Below are positions 32,885 through 44,955 of a stretch of DNA of 64,000 nucleotides, piece after piece (positions within the stretch are counted from its first letter, which is position 1; each line of letters begins with the position of its first letter). The translations under genes and the position numbers were made by a program. Under the pieces are notes generated by a model, which saw nothing but the letters and a program-made list of their open reading frames with translations, did not search any database and was not told the DNA's origin. This DNA is from Procambarus clarkii (Eukaryota; Arthropoda; Malacostraca; Decapoda; Cambaridae), in the NCBI RefSeq assembly GCF_040958095.1, contig NC_091151.1, forward strand, positions 5,068,382-5,132,381, in the 5' to 3' direction.

Positions 32885-35540
32885 AAGTGTCCATTGGAAG
32901 AGGTAAGTCTGACTGAAGGTGTCCATAGGAAGAGGTGGGTCTGACTATAGGTGTCCATGGGAAGAGGTGGGACTGACTAAAGGTGTCCATGGGAAGAGAT
33001 GGGTCTGACTAAAGTATCCATGGGAAGAGGTGGGTCTGACTAAAGGTGTCCATGGGAAGAGGTGGGTCTGACTAAAGGTCTCCATGGGAAGAGGTGGGTC
33101 TGATTAAAGGTGTTCATGGGAAGAGGTGGGTCTTACTAAAGGGGTCCATGGGAAGAGGTGGGTCTGACTATAGGTGTCCATGGGAAGAGGTGGGTCTGAC
33201 TAAAGATGCCCATGGGAAGAGGTGGGTCTGATTGAAGGTGTTCGTAAGAAGAGGTGGGTCTGACTAAAGGTGTCCATGGGAAGAGGTGGGTCTGACTAAA
33301 GGTGCCCATGGGAAGAGGTGGGTCTGACTAAAGGTGTCCATGGGAAGACATGGGACTGACTAAAGTTGTCCATGGGAAGAGGTGGATCTGACTAAATGTA
33401 GCCATGGGAAGAGGTGGGTCTGATTAAGGATTATATGGGAAGAGGTGGGTCTGACTATAGGTGTCCATGGGAAGATGTGGGTCTTACTAAAGTGTTCATG
33501 GGAAGAGGTGGGTCTGACTAAAGGTCTATATGGGAAGAGGTGGGTCTAACTAAAGGTATCCATGGGAAGAGGTGGGTCTGACTAAAGGTCTCCATGGGAG
33601 GAGGAGGGTCTGACTAAAGGTGTTTCATGGGAAGAGGTGGGTCTGACTAAATGTGTCCATGGGAAGAGGTGGGTCTGACTAAATGTGTCCATGGGAAGAG
33701 GTGGATCTGACTAAATGTGTCCATGAGAAGAGGTGGGTCTGACTAAATGTGTCCATGGGAAGAGGTGGGTCTGACTAAAAGTGTCCATGGGAAGAGGTGG
33801 GTCTGACTGAAGGTGTCCATAGGAAGAGGTGGGTCTGACTATAGGTGTCCATGGGAAGAGGTGGGACTGACTAAAGGTGTCCATGGGAAGAGATGGGTCT
33901 GACTAAAGGTGCCCATGGGAAGAGGTGGGTCTGACTAAAGGTGCCCATGGGAAGAGGTGGGTCTGACTAAAGTGTCAATGGGAAGAGGGGGGTATGACTA
34001 AAGTGTCCATGGGAAGAGGTGGGTCTGACGAAAGTGTCCATGGGAAGAGGAGGGTATGACTAAAGGTGTCCATAGGAAGAGGTGGGTTTGATTAAAGGTG
34101 TCCATAGGAAGAGGTGGGACTGACTAAAGTTGTCCATGGGAAGAGGTGGGTCTGACTAAAGGAGCCCATGGGAAGAGGTGGGAGTGACTAAAGGTGTCCA
34201 TGGGAAGCGGTGGGTCTAACTATATGTGTTCATGGGAAGAGGTGGGTCTGACTAAAGGTGTCCATAGAAAGAGGTGGGTCAGACTAAAAGTGTCCATTGG
34301 AAGAGGTAAGTCTAACTGAAGGTGTCCATAGGAAGAGGTGGGTCTGACTATAGGTGTCCATGGGAAGAGGTGGGACTGACTAAAGGTGTCCATGGGAAGA
34401 GATGGGTCTGACTAAAGTATCCATGGGAAGAGGTGGGTCTGACTAAAGGTGTCCATGGGAAGAGGTGGGTCTGACTAAAGGTCTCCATGGGAAGAGGTGG
34501 GTCTGATTAAAGGTGTTCATGGGAAGAGGTGGGTCTTACTAAAGGGGTCCATGGGAAGAGGTGGGTCTGACTATAGGTGTCCATGGGAAGAGGTGGGTCT
34601 GACTAAAGATGCCCATGGGAAGAGGTGGGTCTGATTGAAGGTGTTCGTAAGAAGAGGTGGGTCTGACTAAAGGTGTCCATGGGAAGAGGTGGGTCTGACT
34701 AAAGGTGCCCATGGGAAGAGGTGGGTCTGACTAAAGGTGTCCATGGGAAGACATGGGACTGACTAAAGTTGTCCATGGGAAGAGGTGGATCTGACTAAAT
34801 GTAGCCATGGGAAGAGGTGGGTCTGATTAAGGATTATATGGGAAGAGGTGGGTCTGACTATAGGTGTCCATGGGAAGATGTGGGTCTTACTAAAGTGTTC
34901 ATGGGAAGAGGTGGGTCTGACTAAAGGTCTATATGGGAAGAGGTGGGTCTAACTAAAGGTATCCATGGGAAGAGGTGGGTCTGACTAAAGGTCTCCATGG
35001 GAGGAGGAGGGTCTGACTAAAGGTGTTTCATGGGAAGAGGTGGGTCTGACTAAATGTGTCCATGGGAAGAGGTGGGTCTGACTAAATGTGTCCATGGGAA
35101 GAGGTGGATCTGACTAAATGTGTCCATGAGAAGAGGTGGGTCTGACTAAATGTGTCCATGGGAAGAGGTGGGTCTGACTAAAAGTGTCCATGGGAAGAGG
35201 TGGGTCTGACTGAAGGTGTCCATAGGAAGAGGTGCGTCTGACTATAGGTGTCCATGGGAAGAGGTGGGACTGACTAAAGGTGTCCATGGGAAGAGATGGG
35301 TCTGACTAAAGGTGCCCATGGGAAGAGGTGGGTCTGACTAAAGGTGCCCATGGGAAGAGGTGGGTCTGACTAAAGTGTCAATGGGAAGAGGGGGGTATGA
35401 CTAAAGTGTCCATGGGAAGAGGTGGGTCTGACGAAAGTGTCCATGGGAAGAGGAGGGTATGACTAAAGGTGTCCATAGGAAGAGGTGGGTTTGATTAAAG
35501 GTGTCCATAGGAAGAGGTGGGACTGACTAAAGGTGTCCAT
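32885..35540. repeat. Tandem higher-order repeat of 1,401 bp, two copies
   Basis: Rare markers recur at a constant 1,401-bp offset: TTACTAAAGGGG (33133 and 34534), AAGGATTATATGGG (near 33426 and 34827) and CTGACGAAAGTG (near 34025 and 35426). The first copy spans about 32885-34140 and the second about 34286-35540; beyond this the unit order diverges. Confidence 0.8.
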
Positions 35541-38500
35541 GGGAAGAGGTGGGTCAGACTAAAGACCATAGGAAGAAGTGGGTCTGATTAAAGGTGTCCA
35601 CGGGAAGAGGTGGGTGTGACTAAAGGTCCATGGGAAGAAGTGGGTCTGACTTAAGGTGTCCATGGGAAGAGGTGTGTCTGACTAAAGGTCCATGAGAAGA
35701 GGTGGGTCTGACTAAAGGTGTCCACGGGAAGAGGTGAGTCTGACTAAAGGTGTCCACGCGAAGAGGTGGGTCTGACTAAAGGTGTCCATGGGAAGAAGTG
35801 GGTCTGACTAAAGCTGTCCATGGGAAGAGGTGGGTCTGACTAAAGGTGACCATGGGAAGAGGTGGGTCTGACTAAAGGTGTCCTTGGGAAGAGGTTGGTC
35901 TGACTAAAGGTGTCCATGGGAAGAGGTGGGTCTGACTAAAGGTGTCCAAAGGAAGAGGTGGGTCTGACTAAAGTGTCCATGGGAAGAGGTGTGTCTGACT
36001 AAAGGTGTCCTTGGGAAGAGGTGGGTCTGACTAAAGGTGTCCTTGGGAAGAGGTGGGTCTGACTAAAGGTGTCCATGGGAAGAGGTGGGTCTGACTAAAG
36101 GTGTCCAAAGGAAGAGGTCGGTCTGACTAAAGTGTCCATGGCAAGAGGTGGGTCTGACTAAAGGTGTCCACGGGAAGAGGTGGGTCTGACTAAAGTGTCC
36201 ATGGGAAGAGATGGGTCTGACTAAAAATGTCCTTGGGAAGAGGTGGGTCTGACTAAAGGTGTCCACGGGAAGAGGTGGGTCTGACTGAAGTGTCCATGGG
36301 AGAAGGTGGGTCTGACTATAGGTGTCCACGGGAAGAGGTGGGTCTGACTAAATTGCCCATGGGAAGAGGTGGGTCTGACTAAAGGTGTTCATGGGAAGAG
36401 GTGGGTCTGATTAAATGTGTCCATGGGAAAAGGTGGGTCTCACTAAACGTGGTTATGGGAAGAGGTGGGTCTGACTAAAGTGTCCACGGGAAGAGGTGGG
36501 TCTGAATAAAGGTGTCGACGGGAAGAGGTGGGTCTGACTGAAGGTCCATGGGAAGAGGTGGGCCTGACTAAAGGTGTCCACGGGAAGAGGTGGGTCTGAC
36601 TAAAGTGTCCATGGGAAGAGGTGGGTCTGACTAAATGTGTCCATGGGAAGAGGTGGGTCTGACTAAAGGTGTCCATGGGAAGAGGTGGGTCTGACTAAAG
36701 GTGCCCATGGGAAGAGCTGGGTCTGACTAAAGGTGTCCAAGGGAAGATGTGGGTCTGACTAAAGGTGTCCACGGGAAGACGTGGGTCTGACTAAAGTGTC
36801 CATGGGAAGAAGTGGGTCTGACAAAAGTGTCCATGGAAAGAGGTGGGTCTGACTAAAGTGTCCATGGGAAGAGGTGGGTCTGATTAAAGGTGCCCATGGG
36901 AAGAGGTGGGTCTGACTAAAGGTGTCCACGGGAAGAGGTGGGTCTGGCTAAAGGTCCATGGGAAGAGGTGGGTCTGACTAAAGGTGCCCTTGGGAAGAGG
37001 TGGGTCTGACAAAAGGTCCATGGGAAGAGGTGGGTCTAACTAAAGGTGTCCTTGGGAAGAGGTGGGTCTGACTAAATGTGTCCATGGGCAGAAGTGGGTC
37101 TGACTAAAAGTGTCCATGGGAAGAGGTGGGTCTGACTGAAGGTGTCCATAGGAAGAGGTGGGTCTGACTATAGGTGTCCATGGGAAGAGGTGGGACTGAC
37201 TAAAGGTGTCCATGGGAAGAGATGGGTCTGACTAAAGTATCCATGGGAAGAGGTGGGTCTGACTAAAGGTGTCCATGGGAAGAGGTGGGTCTGACTAAAG
37301 GTCTCCATGGGAAGAGGTGGGTCTGATTAAAGGTGTTCATGGGAAGAGGTGGGTCTGACTAAAGGGGTCCATGGGAAGAGGTGGGTCTGACTATAGGTGT
37401 TCATGGGAAGAGATGGGTCTGACTAAAGGTGCCCATGGGAAGAGGTGGGTCTGATTGAAGGTGTTCGTAGGAAGAGGTGGGTCTGACTAAAGGTGTCCAT
37501 GGGAAGAGGTGGGTCTGATTAAAGGTGTCCATGGGAAGGAGTGGGGCTGACTAAAGGTGCCCATGGGAAGAGGTAGGTCTGACTAAAGGTGTCCATTGGA
37601 AGAGGTGGGTCTGACTAAAGGTGTCCATGGGAAGAGGTGGGTCTGACTAAATGTGTCCATGGGAAGAGGTGGATCTGACTAAATGTGACCATGGGAAGAG
37701 GTGGGTCTGACTAAATGTGTCCATGGGAAGAGGTGGGTCTGACTAAAAGTGTCCATTGGAAGAGGTAAGTCTGACTGAAGGTGTCCATAGGAAGAGGTGG
37801 GTCTGACTATAGGTGTCCATGGGAAGAGGTGGGACTGACTAAAGGTGTCCATGGGAAGAGATGGGTCTGACTAAAGTATCCATGGGAAGAGGTGGGTCTG
37901 ACTAAAGGTGTCCATGGGAAGAGGTGGGTCTGACTAAAGGTCTCCATGGGAAGAGGTGGGTCTGATTAAAGGTGTTCATGGGAAGAGGTGGGTCTTACTA
38001 AAGGGGTCCATGGGAAGAGGTAGGTCTGACTATAGGTGTCCATGGGAAGAGGTGGGTCTGACTAAAGATGCCCATGGGAAGAGGTGGGTCTGATTGAAGG
38101 TGTTCGTAAGAAGAGGTGGGTCTGACTAAAGGTGTCCATGGGAAGAGGTGGGTCTGACTAAAAGTGTCCATGGGAAGAGGTGGGTCTGACTGAAGGTGTC
38201 CATAGGAAGAGGTGGGTCTGACTATAGGTGTCCATGGGAAGAGGTGGGACTGACTAAAGGTGTCCATGGGAAGAGATGGGTCTGACTAAAGTATCCATGG
38301 GAAGAGGTGGGTCTGACTAAAGGTGTCCATGGGAAGAGGTGGGTCTGACTAAAGGTCTCCATGGGAAGAGGTGGGTCTGATTAAAGGTGTTCATGGGAAG
38401 AGGTGGGTCTGACTAAAGGGGTCCATGGGAAGAGGTGGGTCTGACTATAGGTGTTCATGGGAAGAGATGGGTCTGACTAAAGGTGCCCATGGGAAGAGGT

Positions 38501-41500
38501 GGGTCTGATTGAAGGTGTTCGTAGGAAGAGGTGGGTCTGACTAAAGGTGTCCATGGGAAGAGGTGGGTCTGATTAAAGGTGTCCATGGGAAGGAGTGGGG
38601 CTGACTAAAGGTGCCCATGGGAAGAGGTAGGTCTGACTAAAGGTGTCCATTGGAAGAGGTGGGTCTGACTAAAGGTGTCCATGGGAAGAGGTGGGTCTGA
38701 CTAAATGTGTCCATGGGAAGAGGTGGATCTGACTAAATGTGACCATGGGAAGAGGTGGGTCTGACTAAATGTGTCCATGGGAAGAGGTGGGTCTGACTAA
38801 AAGTGTCCATTGGAAGAGGTAAGTCTGACTGAAGGTGTCCATAGGAAGAGGTGGGTCTGACTATAGGTGTCCATGGGAAGAGGTGGGACTGACTAAAGGT
38901 GTCCATGGGAAGAGATGGGTCTGACTAAAGTATCCATGGGAAGAGGTGGGTCTGACTAAAGGTGTCCATGGGAAGAGGTGGGTCTGACTAAAGGTCTCCA
39001 TGGGAAGAGGTGGGTCTGATTAAAGGTGTTCATGGGAAGAGGTGGGTCTTACTAAAGGGGTCCATGGGAAGAGGTGGGTCTGACTATAGGTGTCCATGGG
39101 AAGAGGTGGGTCTGACTAAAGATGCCCATGGGAAGAGGTGGGTCTGATTGAAGGTGTTCGTAAGAAGAGGTGGGTCTGACTAAAGGTGTCCATGGGAAGA
39201 GGTGGGTCTGACTAAAGGTGCCCATGGGAAGAGGTGGGTCTGACTAAAGGTGTCCATGGGAAGACATGGGACTGACTAAAGTTGTCCATGGGAAGAGGTG
39301 GATCTGACTAAATGTAGCCATGGGAAGAGGTGGGTCTGATTAAGGTTTATATGGGAAGAGGTGGGTCTGACTATAGGTGTCCATGGGAAGATGTGGGTCT
39401 CACTAAAGTGTTCATGGGAAGAGGTGGGTCTGACTAAAGGTCTATATGGGAAGAGGTGGGTCTAACTAAAGGTCTCCATGGGAAGAGGTGGGTCTGACTA
39501 AAGGTCTCCATGGGAGGAGGAGGGTCTGACTAAAGGTGTTTCATGGGAAGAGGTGGGTCTGACTAAATGTGTCCATGGGAAGAGGTGGGTCTGACTAAAT
39601 GTGTCCATGGGAAGAGGTGGATCTGACTAAATGTGTCCATGAGAAGAGGTGGGTCTGACTAAATGTGTCCATGGGAAGAGGTGGGTCTGACTAAAAGTGT
39701 CCATGGGAAGAGGTGGGTCTGACTAAAGGTGTCCATAGGAAGAGGTGGGTCTGACTATAGGTGTCCATGGGAAGAGGTGGGACTGACTAAAGGTGTCCAT
39801 GGGAAGAGATGGGTCTGACTAAAGGTGCCCATGGGAAGAGGTGGGTCTGACTAAAGGTGCCCATGGGAAGAGGTGGGTCTGACTAAAGTGTCCATGGGAA
39901 GAGGGGGGTATGACTAAAGTGTCCATGGGAAGAGGTGGGTCTGACGAAAGTGTCCATGGGAAGAGGAGGGTATGACTAAAGGTGTCCATAGGAATAGGTG
40001 GGTTTGATTAAAGGTGTCCATAGGAAGAGGTGGGACTGACTAAAGTTGTCCATGGGAAGAGGTGGGTCTGACTAAAGGAGCCCATGGGAAGAGGTGGGAG
40101 TGACTAAAAGTGTCCATGGGAAGCGGTGGGTCTAACTATATGTGTTCATGGGAAGAGGTGGGTCTGACTAAAGGTGTCCATAGAAAGAGGTGGGTCTGAC
40201 TAAAAGTGTCCATGGGAAGAGGTGGGACTGACTAAAGGTGTCCATGGGAAGAGGTGTGTCAGACTAAAGGTCCATAGGAAGAAGTGGGTCTGATTAAAGG
40301 TGTCCACGGGAAGAGGTGGGTGTGACTAAAGGTCCATGGGAAGAAGTGGGTCTGACTTAAGGTGTCCATGGGAAGAGGTGTGTCTGACTAAAGGTCCATG
40401 AGAAGAGGTGGGTCTGACTAAAGGTGTCCACGGGAAGAGGTGAGTCTGACTAAAGGTGTCCACGCGAAGAGGTGGGTCTGACTAAAGGTGTCCATGGGAA
40501 GAGGTGGGTCTGACTAAAGCTGTCCATGGGAAGAGGTGGGTCTGACTAAAGGTGACCATGGGAAGAGGTGGGTCTGACTAAAGGTGTCCTTGGGAAGAGG
40601 TTGGTCTGACTAAAGGTGTCCATGGGAAGAGGTGGGTCTGACTAAAGGTGTCCAAAGGAAGAGGTGGGTCTGACTAAAGTGTCCATGGGAAGAGGTGTGT
40701 CTGACTAAAGGTGTCCTTGGGAAGAGGTGGGTCTGACTAAAGGTGTCCTTGGGAAGAGGTGGGTCTGACTAAAGGTGTCCATGGGAAGAGGTGGGTCTGA
40801 CTAAAGGTGTCCAAAGGAAGAGGTCGGTCTGACTAAAGTGTCCATGGCAAGAGGTGGGTCTGACTAAAGGTGTCCACGGGAAGAGGTGGGTCTGACTAAA
40901 GTGTCCATGGGAAGAGATGGGTCTGACTAAAAATGTCCTTGGGAAGAGGTGGGTCTGACTAAAGGTGTCCACGGGAAGAGGTGGGTCTGACTGAAGTGTC
41001 CATGGGAGAAGGTGGGTCTGACTATAGGTGTCCACGGGAAGAGGTGGGTCTGACTAAATTGCCCATGGGAAGAGGTGGGTCTGACTAAAGGTGTTCCTGG
41101 GAAGAGGTGGGTCTGATTAAATGTGTCCATGGGAAAAGGTGGGTCTCACTAAACGTGGTTATGGGAAGAGGTGGGTCTGAATAAAGTGTCCACGGGAAGA
41201 GGTGGGTCTGAATAAAGGTGTCGACGGGAAGAGGTGGGTCTGACTGAAGGTCCATGGGAAGAGGTGGGCCTGACTAAAGGTGTCCACGGGAAGAGGTGGG
41301 TCTGACTAAAGTGTCCATGGGAAGAGGTGGGTCTGACTAAATGTGTCCATGGGAAGAGGTGGGTCTGACTAAAGGTGTCCATGGGAAGAGGTGGGTCTGA
41401 CTAAAGGTGCCCATGGGAAGAGCTGGGTCTGACTAAAGGTGTCCAAGGGAAGATGTGGGTCTGACTAAAGGTGTCCACGGGAAGACGTGGGTCTGACTAA

Positions 41501-44500
41501 AGTGTCCATGGGAAGAAGTGGGTCTGACAAAAGTGTCCATGGAAAGAGGTGGGTCTGACTAAAGTGTCCATGGGAAGAGGTGGGTCTGATTAAAGGTGCC
41601 CATGGGAAGAGGTGGGTCTGACTAAAGGTGTCCACGGGAAGAGGTGGGTCTGGCTAAAGGTCCATGGGAAGAGGTGGGTCTGACTAAAGGTGCCCTTGGG
41701 AAGAGGTGGGTCTGACAAAAGGTCCATGGGAAGAGGTGGGTCTGACTAAAGGTGTCCTTGGGAAGAGGTGGGTCTGACTAAATGTGTCCATGGGCAGAAG
41801 TGGGTCTGACTAAAAGTGTCCATGGGAAGAGGTGGGTCTGACTGAAGGTGTCCATAGGAAGAGGTGGGTCTGACTATAGGTGTCCATGGGAAGAGGTGGG
41901 ACTGACTAAAGGTGTCCATGGGAAGAGATGGGTCTGACTAAAGTATCCATGGGAAGAGGTGGGTCTGACTAAAGGTGTCCATGGGAAGAGGTGGGTCTGA
42001 CTAAAGGTCTCCATGGGAAGAGGTGGGTCTGATTAAAGGTGTTCATGGGAAGAGGTGGGTCTGACTAAAGGGGTCCATGGGAAGAGGTGGGTCTGACTAT
42101 AGGTGATCATGGGAAGAGATGGGTCTGACTAAAGGTGCCCATGGGAAGAGGTGGGTCTGATTGAAGGTGTTCGTAGGAAGAGGTGGGTCTGACTAAAGGT
42201 GTCCATGGGAAGAGGTGGGTCTGATTAAAGGTGTCCATGGGAAGGAGTGGGGCTGACTAAAGGTGCCCATGGGAAGAGGTAGGTCTGACTAAAGGTGTCC
42301 ATTGGAAGAGGTGGGTCTGACTAAAGGTGTCCATGGGAAGAGGTGGGTCTGACTAAATGTGTCCATGGGAAGAGGTGGATCTGACTAAATGTGACCATGG
42401 GAAGAGGTGGGTCTGACTAAATGTGTCCATGGGAAGAGGTGGGTCTGACTAAAAGTGTCCATTGGAAGAGGTAAGTCTGACTGAAGGTGTCCATAGGAAG
42501 AGGTGGGTCTGACTATAGGTGTCCATGGGAAGAGGTGGGACTGACTAAAGGTGTCCATGGGAAGAGATGGGTCTGACTAAAGTATCCATGGGAAGAGGTG
42601 GGTCTGACTAAAGGTGTCCATGGGAAGAGGTGGGTCTGACTAAAGGTCTCCATGGGAAGAGGTGGGTCTGATTAAAGGTGTTCATGGGAAGAGGTGGGTC
42701 TTACTAAAGGGGTCCATGGGAAGAGGTGGGTCTGACTATAGGTGTCCATGGGAAGAGGTGGGTCTGACTAAAGATGCCCATGGGAAGAGGTGGGTCTGAT
42801 TGAAGGTGTTCGTAAGAAGAGGTGGGTCTGACTAAAGGTGTCCATGGGAAGAGGTGGGTCTGACTAAAGGTGCCCATGGGAAGAGGTGGGTCTGACTAAA
42901 GGTGTCCATGGGAAGACATGGGACTGACTAAAGTTGTCCATGGGAAGAGGTGGATCTGACTAAATGTAGCCATGGGAAGAGGTGGGTCTGATTAAGGTTT
43001 ATATGGGAAGAGGTGGGTCTGACTATAGGTGTCCATGGGAAGATGTGGGTCTTACTAAAGTGTTCATGGGAAGAGGTGGGTCTGACTAAAGGTCTATATG
43101 GGAAGAGGTGGGTCTAACTAAAGGTCTCCATGGAAAGAGGTGGGTCTGACTAAAGGTCTCCATGGGAGGAGGAGGGTCTGACTAAAGGTGTTTCATGGGA
43201 AGAGGTGGGTCTGACTAAATGTGTCCATGGGAAGAGGTGGGTCTGACTAAATGTGTCCATGGGAAGAGGTGGATCTGACTAAATGTGTCCATGAGAAGAG
43301 GTGGGTCTGACTAAATGTGTCCATGGGAAGAGGTGGGTCTGACTAAAAGTGTCCATGGGAAGAGGTGGGTCTGACTGAAGGTGTCCATAGGAAGAGGTGG
43401 GTCTGACTATAGGTGTCCATGGGAAGAGGTGGGACTGACTAAAGGTGTCCATGGGAAGAGATGGGTCTGACTAAAGGTGCCCATGGGAAGAGGTGGGTCT
43501 GACTAAAGGTGCCCATGGGAAGAGGTGGGTCTGACTAAAGTGTCCATGGGAAGAGGGGGGTATGACTAAAGTGTCCATGGGAAGAGGTGGGTCTGACGAA
43601 AGTGTCCATGGGAAGAGGAGGGTATGACTAAAGGTGTCCATAGGAAGAGGTGGGTTTGATTAAAGGTGTCCATAGGAAGAGGTGGGACTGACTAAAGTTG
43701 TCCATGGGAAGAGGTGGGTCTGACTAAAGGAGCCCATGGGAAGAGGTGGGAGTGACTAAAGGTGCCCATGGGAAGCGGTGGGTCTAACTATATGTGTTCA
43801 TGGGAAGAGGTGGGTCTGACTAAAGGTGTCCATAGAAAGAGGTGGGTCTGACTAAAAGTGTCCATGGGAAGAGGTGGGACTGACTAAAGGTGTCCATGGG
43901 AAGAGGTGGGTCAGACTAAAGGTCCATAGGAAGAAGTGGGTCTGATTAAAGGTGTCCACGGGAAGAGGTGGGTGTGACTAAAGGTCCAAGGGAAGAAGTG
44001 GGTCTGACTTAAGGTGTCCATGGGAAGAGGTGTGTCTGACTAAAGGTCCATGAGAAGAGGTGGGTCTGACTAAAGGTGTCCACGGGAAGAGGTGAGTCTG
44101 ACTAAAGGTGTCCACGCGAAGAGGTGGGTCTGACTAAAGGTGTCCATGGGAAGAGGTGGGTCTGACTAAAGCTGTCCATGGGAAGAGGTGGGTCTGACTA
44201 AAGGTGACCATGGGAAGAGGTGGGTCTGACTAAAGGTGTCCTTGGGAAGAGGTTGGTCTGACTAAAGGTGTCCATGGGAAGAGGTGGGTCTGACTAAAGG
44301 TGTCCAAAGGAAGAGGTGGGTCTGACTAAAGTGTCCATGGGAAGAGGTGTGTCTGACTAAAGGTGTCCTTGGGAAGAGGTGGGTCTGACTAAAGGTGTCC
44401 TTGGGAAGAGGTGGGTCTGACTAAAGGTGTCCATGGGAAGAGGTGGGTCTGACTAAAGGTGTCCAAAGGAAGAGGTCGGTCTGACTAAAGTGTCCATGGC

Positions 44501-44955
44501 AAGAGGTGGGTCTGACTAAAGGTGTCCACGGGAAGAGGTGGGTCTGACTAAAGTGTCCATGGGAAGAGATGGGTCTGACTAAAAATGTCCTTGGGAAGAG
44601 GTGGGTCTGACTAAAGGTGTCCACGGGAAGAGGTGGGTCTGACTGAAGTGTCCATGGGAGAAGGTGGGTCTGACTATAGGTGTCCACGGGAAGAGGTGGG
44701 TCTGACTAAATTGCCCATGGGAAGAGGTGGGTCTGACTAAAGGTGTTCATGGGAAGAGGTGGGTCTGATTAAATGTGTCCATGGGAAAAGGTGGGTCTCA
44801 CTAAACGTGGTTATGGGAAGAGGTGGGTCTGACTAAAGTGTCCACGGGAAGAGGTGGGTCTGAATAAAGGTGTCGACGGGAAGAGGTGGGTCTGACTGAA
44901 GGTCCATGGGAAGAGGTGGGCCTGACTAAAGGTGTCCACGGGAAGAGGTGGGTCT
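35530..44955. repeat. Higher-order repeat with 3,652-bp period and an extra 1,054-bp insert in copy 1
   Basis: Blocks anchored at 36063, 40769 and 44421 are offset by 4,706 and 3,652 bp. The TAAGGTTTATATG marker lies at 39341 and 42993 (3,652). Inside the first copy, a segment recurs after 1,054 bp (CTATAGGTGTTCATGG at 37391 and 38445). Since 3,652 plus 1,054 equals 4,706, the first copy is the standard period plus one internal duplication. Similarity in the third copy ends near 44955. Confidence 0.8.
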
